Notes under the pieces: model-generated
Told to the model about the DNA's origin: nothing
Database searches by the model: none
The model's input: only the letters and a program-made list of their open reading frames with translations
NCBI GenBank assembly: GCA_949128115.1
Contig: OX421961.1
Span: forward strand, 125,677,050-125,741,049
DNA length: 64,000 nucleotides
Origin: Anaspis maculata
Lineage: Eukaryota; Arthropoda; Insecta; Coleoptera; Scraptiidae
Direction of reading: 5' to 3'
Part shown: in pieces, positions 36,601 to 48,600 of the stretch
How the letters are laid out: each line of letters opens with the position of its first letter
Position numbering within the stretch: the stretch's first letter is position 1
Program-made: the position numbers and the translations under genes

Positions 36601-39600
36601 TTGAGTAGACGATTTGTCAGCGAGCTTTTGACATTAAAACAAAAATTCTTTTTCTTTCCATTTCTTCCAGAATGGAGGAACTAGTTTTTTGTGTTTTTCA
36701 ACGGCAATTATTTTGTTTCGCAGTTAAAACGGCCGCTTTCAGAGCACCCAGTCACAGCAGAAGGCGTTTCACGCACCGTCGGCAAGCCGACTCGGACTCA
36801 GATTCATCTTCCAATTCCGACAAGTATGTGTGAGTTTCTCTTGTTTTGTGCCCGAGGGTCTCGGTTTTATTATCCCGTGCTAATTTCAGCAAAGCCAAAC
36901 CCACAAAACCTTCGAAGATCGACCAGCAGAGGCTGAAATCCGGCGCCTCGCAGAAGATAATGCCGATCGGCCCCGAAACTCTGGATAAAAAAATCCGGTT
37001 CGAAAGCATCGGCGGCCTCGACTCGCACATCACCTGCCTGAAGGAGATGATCCTTCTTCCGATGATGTACCCGGAAGTGTACAGACAGTTCCAGATCCAA
37101 CCGCCCAGGGGCGTGCTGTTCCACGGCCCGCCCGGCACCGGCAAGACGCTGATGGCCAAGGCCCTGGCCAACGAATCCAGCCAGGGCAGCCGAAAGGTGT
37201 CGTTTTTCATGCGAAAAGGCGCCGATTTGCTGAGCAAGTGGATCGGCGAGTCCGAAAAGCAGCTGAGGATGCTGTTCGAGCAGGCGGCCGAGATGGCGCC
37301 GTCCATCATTTTCTTCGACGAGCTGGATGGTCTGGCGCCGGTGCGCTCGTCCAGACAGGACCAGATACACGCCAGCATCGTGTCAACGCTGCTCGCCCTG
37401 ATGGACGGTCTGCAGGATCGCGGCGAGGTCATCATAATCGGCGCCACGAATCGCATAGACGCCATCGATCCGGCGCTGAGGCGACCCGGGCGTTTCGACC
37501 GCGAACTGTTCTTTCCGCTGCCGGCCAAGACGGAGCGCGAGGAGATACTGAAGGTGCACGTGGCCGAATGGAGCCAGCCGCCGACCGAACCGCTCATCAC
37601 TTACCTGGCGGAGAACACGAACGGTTACTGCGGTTCGGATTTGAGAGCGCTCTGCACCGAAGCCGTCATCCAGAGCTTCAGGCGCACTTACCCGCAGGTG
37701 TACGAGACCGACCACAGGCTCGAGCTGAACGCCGAAGCCGTTAAAGTGCAGAAAATCGACTTCCTGATGGCCAAGTCGTTGCTCGTGCCGGCATCCCACA
37801 GAGTTACTCAAAGCACCGGACGGAAGCTCGAGCGGTTTCTGGAACCGCTTTTTGCCGATTGCTTGAAGGAAATCTACCAGATCCTGGGCGAGACCTTTCC
37901 GCACGGGTTGAATCCCAAGCTTGCCAAGTATGTTTTCTTGTTGTTTTTTTTCGTCCGCAATGAAACAAAAATGTTTTTAGTGAACGTAGAAAATCGGTGC
38001 AAACGTGAAAATTTTCATTGTCCTAAATTGTTGATAATTTATTTCAGGGTGAAATTGTCGGCTAACGTGAAACCATCGCAGCTGCTGCTGGCCGGCGATA
38101 CCCCCGAGTGCGGTCAGACCAGCCACGTGGCGCCCGCCGTGCTCCATCGCATGGAACACATCCACACGTACACGTTCGACCTGGGCACGTTGTTCAAAGA
38201 ATCCGTGCGATCGCCCGAAGAAGCTTGCATTCAGATATTCACCGAAGCGAGGCGGAACATCCCGAGCGTCCTCTACATACCCAGCATCGATACCTGGTGG
38301 CATTTGGTCAGCGACACCGTCAAGGCCATCGTGAAGACGCAGATGGCGCAGATGGACCCTCACATGCCCATCCTTTTGTTTGCCACTTCAGACACGCCAT
38401 ACGATAATCTTCCCACTGAGGTGAGCAAGGTTCCTGAGAAAGTTTCTGGGTTCAAAAGTTATTCTGTTTTTCAAACTGCGTTCATGTATGGTATGACCAT
38501 TTGGTACAGAATTATTTTAATCACTGACGTATAATACTAGACGGATCTTTCCTATCCCCATTACACAGTGTGTTGACGCGCGAGAACCGCTAGGACCAAG
38601 GGAAAGTGGGGGGGCGCGGGAGTTTGTTATCAGGACGACACATAGACGTGCTTGCAGCGTTTTCTTCATGTTAAGGGGGCAAAACAAATGAAGGTAAAAA
38701 ATAACGTCAATGTATGCTCCTGGTATGCCGAAGCTTTGCACACCTGGCACTGCTGCACCATTATGACCTCGCGAAATAAGCAAAATATCGAATGAAACGA
38801 CAAATAATAATGAGCAACAAAGAAATGGGCTGGCTATGGTGTGACGTGTGACAGCATGCAACGCGATCAGCTGACCGCAGCGCGCGACTCACATCAAGGT
38901 GCTACAATACGAGGTGTGATCACTTGGAATTTAATCCCTACTTTCTACCTCTACTCCTTCTTCACTTCTTAATTTTCAATCAGACATGGAGAATCTTCCC
39001 AAGAAATAGTACAGAATTGAATATCTTGACGATTTGAAGTAAAAATCCACACATTGGCCCTGCATTCATTAAGCGGGCTCACCTCAGTTGATATACTTGC
39101 ATATTGTTATTTTCCTGACGTCGGCCATACTGGATTTAGGTCTTGGCCGCATGCACGGATGTAAACAACTCGGTCTAGTATTATACGTCAGTGATTTTAA
39201 TGGACGGATCGCCACTCTGGGAGTCTGAGTACAGGTGGCATATCATAGTGGTAACTGCTGGTTATCCAGCAAAATGCTGATATGTTATTGTGTCGCGTCC
39301 TGAACAGGTAATGTGTTACCAACGTGTTATTTCAGCTTAAAGTTTCAGTGGAGGCTTAATAGTATATTATATACCAAGGTTGAGAAAGTATTATCATAGC
39401 TGAAGCGCCAGTTTAGATCCCGAAGCGCAGCTGAGGGATATAAGGCGCTGAAGCTATAATAATTTTCTCAACCGTGGTTTATATAGTATTTTTTTTACTA
39501 CTAGAAAATCGCCATCCTAATTCAGGGAGAGGTTAATAATGATGTACTTCACGGCTAGTAGTGAAAAAAATTAATTATTGACGCCTATTTACTCAGTTAT

Positions 39601-42600
39601 TCAATACGAACATTCGTAACAGCTGGTATTTTGATAAATTATATGTCTGACAGATTTGTTAGGACGACTGGAGTATAGAATTACCATGCAAGGTCCTTCT
39701 CCAGTGTGGAAGTTGAAAGCAAGTTGCTTTTTGAAACAAATCGCTGTTTGATTCAACATAACCTTGAAAAATTTGCCAAACTACGTTATAGCTGTATTAC
39801 ACTACAAAATTTCTTGAACAATTTGCCAATTAAACAATCAAGTTCATTGTTTTCTGACACTATTTTGGCAGATTGTTATACAGGGTCTTTTTTAGCGCAC
39901 TTCTCCAAACGGGAAGGCGCTTTTGTCCTCGCTTTGTCCGTCCGTCCGTCCGTCCGTCCGTCCGTCACAGCATCTAGTCCTAGACGAAAAGGTTTTTGCG
40001 AAAAATTTTTACTCCATTGGGTAGCTCATGACCTTGTATCCCGAACCAAGAAAAATCTCGACGAAATAATAATAAACAATGACAATAATAACAATTTAGT
40101 GTGACGCGGCATCGCCGTTGAATGCTGCATTTCAGAAGCCGGCCTGATCTCGAAAGTTATCACATGCGAGGAAGTACCCGATCTTATCATTTTACCATAA
40201 TACATATGCGGAGTTATATTTAGAGGATGATTTGAACTTTATTTTAATAAAAATTTCACATCGGTGCGAGGTGCTGGCCAATAGTTATTAATTTTTGAAA
40301 ATGACTCCGAAACTACGGCTCGGCCGCAAATGATTTATTCGTTGCTTGCTGGTGCTTGATATCCTTTCCTCCGAACAAAACGAAATTCAATACAGAAAAT
40401 ATTTCAACTCGAATGGGTAGCTCATGGCCTTGGTACGCGAATCAAGAAAAATGTTGCCGAAATAATCATGAACAATTACAAAAATAACATTTTGGTGTAG
40501 GGCGGCTTCGCCGATCAAGTGCTGGCATTCGCGGTAAGATGTAGAAAGTTGCGATATGCAGGCAACTACAATTTCTTAATGAAATACATCACTGCATGTA
40601 CGGCATTATATTCAGAGGACAATTTAAACTTTCTTTTGACAAAAACCCCACTTCGATCCGACCGTCGGGTCAATTGTTATCAATTTTTGAAAACGACCGC
40701 AAAGCCACGGCTCGGCGCAATTACACGACCCTACTTTAAAATCAGACGTGCCGAAATAGTAATTGACCATTTTGAAATAGCCAATACTAGGTACCTAAAG
40801 GATAATGGCACTCAAATTACGAAACATGTTCGCTCAATAACAAAAAAAAGTAGGTAGGTGTCACTAAAAATCATGTGACAGGCTACCATTTTTCGGTTTT
40901 TCGATAAAAAAGAAATGTTCCAATTCAAAACTGAACCCGATATTCGTGTTCAGGAGGTCGAAATCAGTTGGAGAACATTTTTTTATATAAGTAACAGAAT
41001 GACGCTTATGTGGCCGGTTTGTCTGTCTGTCTGTCTGTCCGAGTCCGTGCAGAAATTAAGACGCTGTACTCCTTCTCGAGAATTGAAACAAGAGTCTTGG
41101 AACTTTTTTCCGATTAATAGCTGATGTCCCCAAGGGTGGCCAATGGGCACTATTTTTGTTATCCATACATCGTTATCATTATTCTCAAAAAACCGAGATC
41201 TCCTGTGCACTTCGATGAAGTTGAACTTCTTCTCGGGAACTAAAGCTACAGCCCTTGAAGATTGAACTTTATCCGGTGGATAGCTTAGGTTCTCAAGGAC
41301 CAAATAGGCAGAATGGCTTTCATAATTCGGCCGCCATCTTGGCTGCCATATTGAAATTTCTTATTAGTGGAACGATTGTCATGAAACTTGAAACTTACCC
41401 TTGTCTAGTACGATCATTCTTATTTTCAAGCCAAATTTCTTGATTGCCCCACCATCTTGGCCGCCATATTGAAATCTCTTATAAGTGGGAGGATTTTCAT
41501 GAAACTTGAGTGTTACGCTTGTCTCGTACGATCATTCCTATTTTCAAGCTGAGTTTCATAATTCTGCCGCTATCTTGGCCGCCATATTGAAATCTCTTAT
41601 TAGTGGAACGATTTTCATGAAACTTGGAACTTACCCTTGTCCAGTACAATCATTCTGATTTTCAAGCCGAGTTTCATGATTCTGTCGATATTTTGGCCGC
41701 CATATTGGAATTTTTTGCCCAAGACGGTAGAACCCTAATTACTTAACATCTTGCGTTCACTAATCCTCCAAAAAGGAAGTGCGCTACTGAGCCTCATGCC
41801 CATGAGGCGTATTCGCTTGTTTATGGATGTCATCATTTGATAGCCCAGGCATATTAGGTTTTAACCCGCAACAAATTCCCACAAAGCTGAAATTTGCTAT
41901 ACGGGCCTTGTAAGACCTAAGGAATAACATATCCTGGGGGGGCTAAATATTGGGGAAAAAAAGAAGATCGGCAAAATTTATTTTGTTTGTCTCTCAAAAA
42001 CCTCGAATTGATATCGGCAAGTGTGGTATCGTTTCTAACTAAATCTTGGCCTCTGATATCAGATATGGTGTTTAAAATTGAATTGAAACACGATTAAACA
42101 AGTTTTACTGAAAAAACGACGATTTTTGCCATCTGAAATTGTCGTTTTGTAATTTCGGTTTCCGTATGGTTAGAATCATCTCAATTGAGTATTTCCAACA
42201 GAATTCATTGTTCTTAACCATTTTATACCTGAAGACAATAAAAACAAAGTGCCTGTATCATTACAAGATCTGAAAATTGATCTGTTGTGAAAGTGATTAT
42301 ATGCCCAATTTTCTCCTGAAAATGCATACAATTTTTGCAGTTCTTTTTTTTACCGATGAATGATGGAGTGGTTCCACTGTTTTTGTGTGTAATACTAAGC
42401 GAAGTTCTTTACCAAAAAATACCAAAAGCTATTGTATCTAATGGGCAATAGGAACATGAAATCATTTTTTCTGTAGCCGTTATTTTATTTTCAGAAAAAA
42501 AAATAGGTGTAACTTGTTTAATAAAAAATTGATGCTCTGACTTTGTAATATAAATAGGCTTAAGCAATTGATGCTGTTTTTGTCCAAGATAAACATAAAT

Positions 42601-45600
42601 ATAGGATTTGTCGGTAATTTTTATTTTTGACAGCTTCAGACAATGATGCCCCTAAATGAAGAAACTACAATTTTCTTGTAGAGAATTCATTATTTTCGGG
42701 ATGAGCACTGTGAATATCAACTGTTCACTCATCAGTCTCATCACTGGGGTCTGTTTCGAAGATGGGAAGAAGAACCTATTAACAATGCTCAGCTTTATTG
42801 GCCATCACAAAATATTCCTACATGTTTCTCATTCAAAGATCCAGGAGAGAAATTCCACCTTGCGCGTGCTATTCACGCCACTATCAAGCAGAAATGTTTC
42901 ATGGCTACCGGAGTCCACTTCATAGGCAACAATATACCGTGTTTCCTTTGAGACCCACCTTATATTGTTAAAATGATTGGTTCGTCCACAGGAACAGTTT
43001 TAGAGAAAAGTGTCTGGGTGAATTTTTTGACTAGATATTCAAAGCCCCAAAATCGTAGGAGGCACAGAGGTGTAAGTCCAAATATTTTGATATGTTCTTC
43101 CTTAGGGATCATACCAGTTATATATCAATATTCAAGTTTGTGCGACATTGCTTGAGGCTTTAAATTCTCACATGGTTTTTCCTGAAATATCCGGGCGACA
43201 AATTAACACTCAGCCGCCTTTCCCGCAGAACTAACCAATCGGAAGAGCTACAAAGGCTCCCTCACACACTTAAGCACTAACAACAAATCTCTTTTGTTCA
43301 TTTGAAACATATCTTTTATCGATCGGATACTCCGTTCACTTGCAGGAACAGCTTGGAGATAGGTATCTCTCTAATTCTCAGAATTTGACCTTTGAGGATG
43401 AAAATCAAAGGACGCACGAGGGTGTAAGTCCGAGTATTTTGATATGTTGTATTGTAGGTCCAATAGAACATATATACCAAAATTTAGCTTTGAGGGAATT
43501 TGTTACGGGTTACCACGATTTTTCGACTAAAATGCCTGGGCTATGAATGGCTTCTGACAGGCGAAGTAAGAAAATTATCTACAGGGGCATGGCAGCATCT
43601 TGTAACTTAATAGTTTCAAGTTTTGTTTGACACTACAACCACAGTTGTCAGCCATCAACTTTGTCTGCACGGTGCGACAGAACAAAATGTTGTGCTTGGC
43701 CATAGAAGGAAACAGTGTTGAAAAGTCGCTTTGTTTTTTCTTTGTGGGCATTCTCAAAGACCAGGTATTCACAGACGTAATCAGGGACATTCGTTATCTT
43801 GAGAAGAGAATCAAAAATATCTGCACTGAAGTTACGTTTCGAGATTCTGTGAAACCCGCCGAGCACTGCATTTCTGATTGAAGACTTTTTTGGGAAACGG
43901 CGGCCATCACACTGAAGTTGCACGAAGACAACTTTCACCGTATCAAAATTCAAATTCTAGGTTTCAATTAGTTACAAGTTTCAAGTGAATTGGTACAGAA
44001 ATGGAGGAGAATTTTTAATTTAGAGGCTCTTGGCACCGTGTACACGAAGTTGATGACTGCCAAACATGGTTGTAGTGTCAAACAAAACTTGAAACTACAA
44101 CTACAAACTTGTAAACTACAAGATGCTGCCATACCATTGTCAAAAAGTTGCGTACTTTGTTCACAAGAAGCTTCCGGAATAGTGACATTGCTAAAAAAAA
44201 GACCCTGTACAGTCACTATACGCAGATCATTGGTTTGCGCTTCAACGCACCTATTAGCTGTATTACACTACACAATTTCTTGAACAATCTGCCAAAATAG
44301 TGTCAAAAGACAATGAACTAGATTGTTCAACTGACAGATTGTTCAAGAAATTGTGTAGTGTAATACAGCTATAACATCGTTGTGTTGTCCGTTACGTCAA
44401 GAATGTGCAACTCTGTTGATTTCAACAGAGTTCTAGCCATAACATTTCTCAACATAATCACCATTGAAGCACTTCCGAGTAGTTCCGGGATTTTATTTAG
44501 GCCGGTATTCCACCAGCTTGCAAAACTCCGTTCACGATGTTAAACTAGTGGCGTCGGTACACATTAAAAAACGGTACTATACGGCATTTAATGATACAGA
44601 AAATTCCTTTTGCATGAGTGTTCTACAAGGTCTATCGAACGATATTAGAAGGTTCCCCTTAGGAGGGCCGCAGGGGGGCCTGTCAAGTTGACGGTTCAAG
44701 AACTCCTACCAAACCATCTTTCAATTTCGTTGTATCACTCAAATGAGGATGATGTGGCTCCATTGTGAATCTCGATGGCATTAGTCGCCATGTTTTTCCA
44801 TCCTTCATGCTTGAAAAAATAATTTCTTCGGGAGGTCAGAGAAACCACTTTTTATTTTTTCGTACATACAAGAGGATACGAAGTTGGCATGTTTTGTGTC
44901 TTAACCTGTTATTTGGCATTCCCAAAATCCTATTATGGAGTCAATTTTTCAAATTCTCAATTTTGGGTTGATTGGTAGGCTAAGAAGTAGGTATTTTTTA
45001 ACATCCAGTTCAGACGTACTTTTTTCAGTGTACAACTGGAGGTTATTGAAATCATCATCAGGAGTGGATACACTGAACTATTTTCTAAACATTATGTCGA
45101 GGAAATCAATCCTAAACCGCACATAGAGAGTACACAAATTATTTTTCTTCCGGTTGGTCGAATTGCGAGAACGCTGAGCATCGCCAGCCTAAACTAGTAT
45201 GAAAACAGCCTAAACAAATTCAAAATTGACTAAAACTCCGAGTGCTGACTCAGAATTGAATGTCGAACCACATGATCAGTGTTTCGGGTAGTTTTGAACT
45301 CGTTTAGGCTGTTTCCATACTAGTTTAGTCTGGCGATGCTCAGCGTTCTCCCTGACGGGCGTAGTAGGCATCGCAATTCGACCAACCGGAAGAAAAATAA
45401 TTTGTGTACTCTCCATGATTGTGCGGTTTAGGATTGATTTCCTCGACATAATGTTTTGAAAATAGTTCAGTCTATCACCCCTGCGATTAATTCAATAACA
45501 TCCAGTTAGACATTGTAAAAAGTACGTCTGAACTGGATGTTAAAAAATACCTAATTCTTAGCCCACCAATCAGCCCAAAATTGAGAATTTGAAAAATTGA

Positions 45601-48600
45601 CTTCATAATAGGATTTTGGGAATGCCATTTAACAGGTGAGAACACAAAACATGCCACCTTTGCGTCCTCTTGTATATAATTATGTTTATATAAAAAAAAT
45701 AAAAAGTCATTTCTCTGACCTCCCGAAGAAATTATTTTTTCAAGCATGAAGGATGGGAGAGACATGGCGACCAATGCCATCGAGATTCACAATGGAGTCA
45801 CATCATCCCCCATTTGAGTGATACAACGAAATTGAAAGATAGTTTGGTAAGAGTTCTTGGACCGTCAACTTGACAGGCCCCCCTGCGGCCCCCCTTTGTG
45901 CTTCCCCTTCTAATATCGTTCGTTAGGTCTTGTAAAACACTCATGCAAAAGGAATTTTCTGTATCATTAAATGCCGTACAGGAATGGCTACCAACCCTAC
46001 TAAACGGCAATTTTCGCCAGCCCGAAACTGACATGACGCTCTGACTTCCCTGTTTCGCTTTCAATCACAATTCTTGCACATTATTCTGGTCCTGAAATCC
46101 AAGTTTTTTTTTGCATTTCAGCTCCAACATATGTTCTCTCGTTACCGCAAGGAAGTGTCTCACATGCGTCGACCCAGCACGGCAAGCAGAAAAGCCTTCC
46201 TTCAACCGCTCCTGATAGATTCATGTTTGAAATTCATACGACGTATACGCCGAGAACTGAGAACTCCTCCGCCTTTACCCAGAGCTCCCACACCGCCCAC
46301 GCCGCCCCTGACTGAAGAACAAGAACGTAAACTGAACGAAAAAGAGGAGATCTTCCTGAGGGAGCTCAGGATATTCCTGCGGGACATTTGCAAGAAATTG
46401 GCCAGCAACAAGTTGTAAGTTTCTCACCTGAAAAAAAAAAAAACGGCACAAAGTAGTCACCTACAATGAAGTAATTAAAACGGATTTTTCGGCAGGTTTT
46501 ATATGTTCACCAAGCCGGTCGACACGGACGAAGTTCCCGACTATACCACCATCATCAAACAGCCGATGGATCTGGAGACGATGATGACCAAAGTGGACTT
46601 TCACCGGTACGAGTGCGCCAAAGATTTTCTCGAAGACATCGAGCTCATCGTGCGGAACGCTTTGGAATACAATCCTGCCAGGTATGTGTTTTAGATCAGT
46701 TCATCTTGGTTATACTGGATGTAACAAAAATATTGTTACAGATTTGAGGGTAGATGCCCCATGAAAAAATCGTTTTGAGATTTTGCGGGTAGATCTGAAC
46801 AGCCTGTAACTCTCCATTAAAAAAAAAACACCTTTGTTTTATATGTATTTTGGTTTCTCAACAACCATGAAGTTTCACCTTTTTTTTACGCATTTGTCAC
46901 TTTTTCGGCCGCGGTCGTCACTTGTTGTGTTTCACAGCTTACCTTTCTGTGACTTGTCCCTTCAATTTTTTTCTAATTTTTTAAAAACTTCTCGATATTT
47001 TTGCCCGACAAAATGTTGCGTCTCTGAATGTAAAGCTATTCCCTTGTATAATTTGATTTGCTGCTTCGGCCGCAGAAGTCAGATTCAGCCAGAAATGTCA
47101 CTTTCACAGTCCTAATTGCTATTTTGCGTTGTGTGTTTCAATTAGGACCTCTGCTGACAAACAGATAAGACACAGGGCGTGTTCGCTTCGAGACTACGCT
47201 TACACGATAATCAAGAACGAGATGGACAGCGACTTTGAGGATCATTGTAAAACAATTGCAGCTCGAAGAGTCAAGAGACGTCTGAAGAATCCAGACTTGC
47301 CTCAATCCTTCTTGCCTCCATACATTCAAACTCCAGGTAACTACATGATGAAAAATTAAATCAACAAAAATATTGATGCAAGTTGGATCGTAATGTGAGA
47401 GAGTTGAGAGATATTTGATATTTTTGTCTGTTCATGTGCGTGCGTGTGTGTTTTATTAAAGGACAAGCAACGCCCGATGGATGAGTCTGTTACTGTTTGT
47501 CACTAAAGTATGGTTCACCTGAAGTGTCATTCTAGTTGGCTGGTCAAATTTTTTAGTTGAACATTGTGAACTTGCCTCCTTTTTACCTGGTGTGAAACTG
47601 GCTTGCCCAAATCTAAAGTTATGTTACGTTGTTTTGTTGTTTATCAAACCGACATCAAAATATTGAAATCTTGGAAAATTGACCTTGCCGTACGTGGAAA
47701 TGCGACTAGGGGAGCGCAAAGACGTGTTACTTTGACGGCAGCCGGGCAGGGCCGATAGAAACTCGTCCCGTCGAGCCCCATAAACGAAAGCAAATGCCAA
47801 ATTGAAGGTACTCAAGTCAGATTTGGTCCAATACACAACTTTGAGCGGCTGAGTTTTTTTTGAATTTGGGTTATAATAGTATATTACACGTAAATGCTGC
47901 TGTCCATGACGTGGAATGACCCGATTGGAAAATTTCCTGTACCAAAGTAACAAGTGAATATGCTCTCACGGGTGTGAGGTACAGTAGCGCACTTCCTCTT
48001 CGGAGGATTAACATGGTGAAAATTAGGGTTGTACCGTTAAGACACGATTTTGCCTAGTTCTGGGTCACAAGACTATGGGCTACATCAGTATGCTGAAATG
48101 CAGGAGACACAAGATGAATGTTTACAATTTCGTAATTATCTGTGTATAATTATGACATGACCTAGTTGAAAACCAGGAACCAGAAGAATTTCAGTTCTCT
48201 TTTTTCAAAATAAAGGTATCAAAGTGTTTTATACTAATCCACTTTTTCAGTGGCATCAAACAACTCCTTGGGGAAAATTGGATTGAACGTGAACATGTCG
48301 ATTCTCAGTTGAATAGGTAGGCAAGTTTCTACCTATACATTTGGAATTTGGACGCAATCGAACCTCCCGCCGAACCTTCCCTTTAGGACCACTTTTCAAA
48401 AATTCGTAACTATTGACCCGTGGGTCGTACGATGTGGATTCCTTGTTGAAAGAAAGTTCAATTCTCTAAATACAATCTCGCATAAAGCCCATGCAGGTGC
48501 TTGTCCGCATGGCATAACTTTTCAATCCTAGCCGGCTTGTGAAATTGCCGACGCCGCGCTACACAAAATTGTTATTATTTTAATGGTTTATCGTTATTTC

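Larger units (their letters stand above)
29350..36723 (+). other. ATAD2 intron 6, 7.4 kb, dense in palindromes
   Basis: Contents from left to right: a 1.6-kb palindrome (29492-31086), a dispersed repeat (31600-31810), a nested inverted-repeat element (31815-34712) that includes a hairpin MITE and a solo LTR, and a 1.5-kb palindrome (34895-36422). The outer exons join in phase, and no additional exon is supported. Confidence 0.85.
38421..46121 (+). other. ATAD2 intron 9, 7.7 kb, repeat-rich
   Basis: Contents: a TIR element with TSD (38521-39194), a HINE-like copy (39894-41822), a pair of inverted arms (43580-44125), a hairpin (44250-44375) and a 1.4-kb palindrome (44560-45972). The stretch 41830-43570 is AT-rich unique-looking sequence with no supported exon. 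Exons 9 and 10 join in phase and are contiguous in family alignments (NLPTE then LQHMFSRYRKE). Confidence 0.85.

Noticed and set aside
36752..37600. Long minus-strand open frame (282 codons) and a second one (37383-37904)
   Set aside because: They lie opposite the GC-rich AAA1 exon of ATAD2, which has unmistakable Walker A/B motifs on the plus strand. The antisense frames have no motifs and follow from codon composition.
39894..41785. Mariner-type element with TA target duplication
   Set aside because: TA flanks the inverted motifs in copy 2, but all three copies continue with the same hairpin and tail beyond the right motif, so these motifs are not the outer ends.
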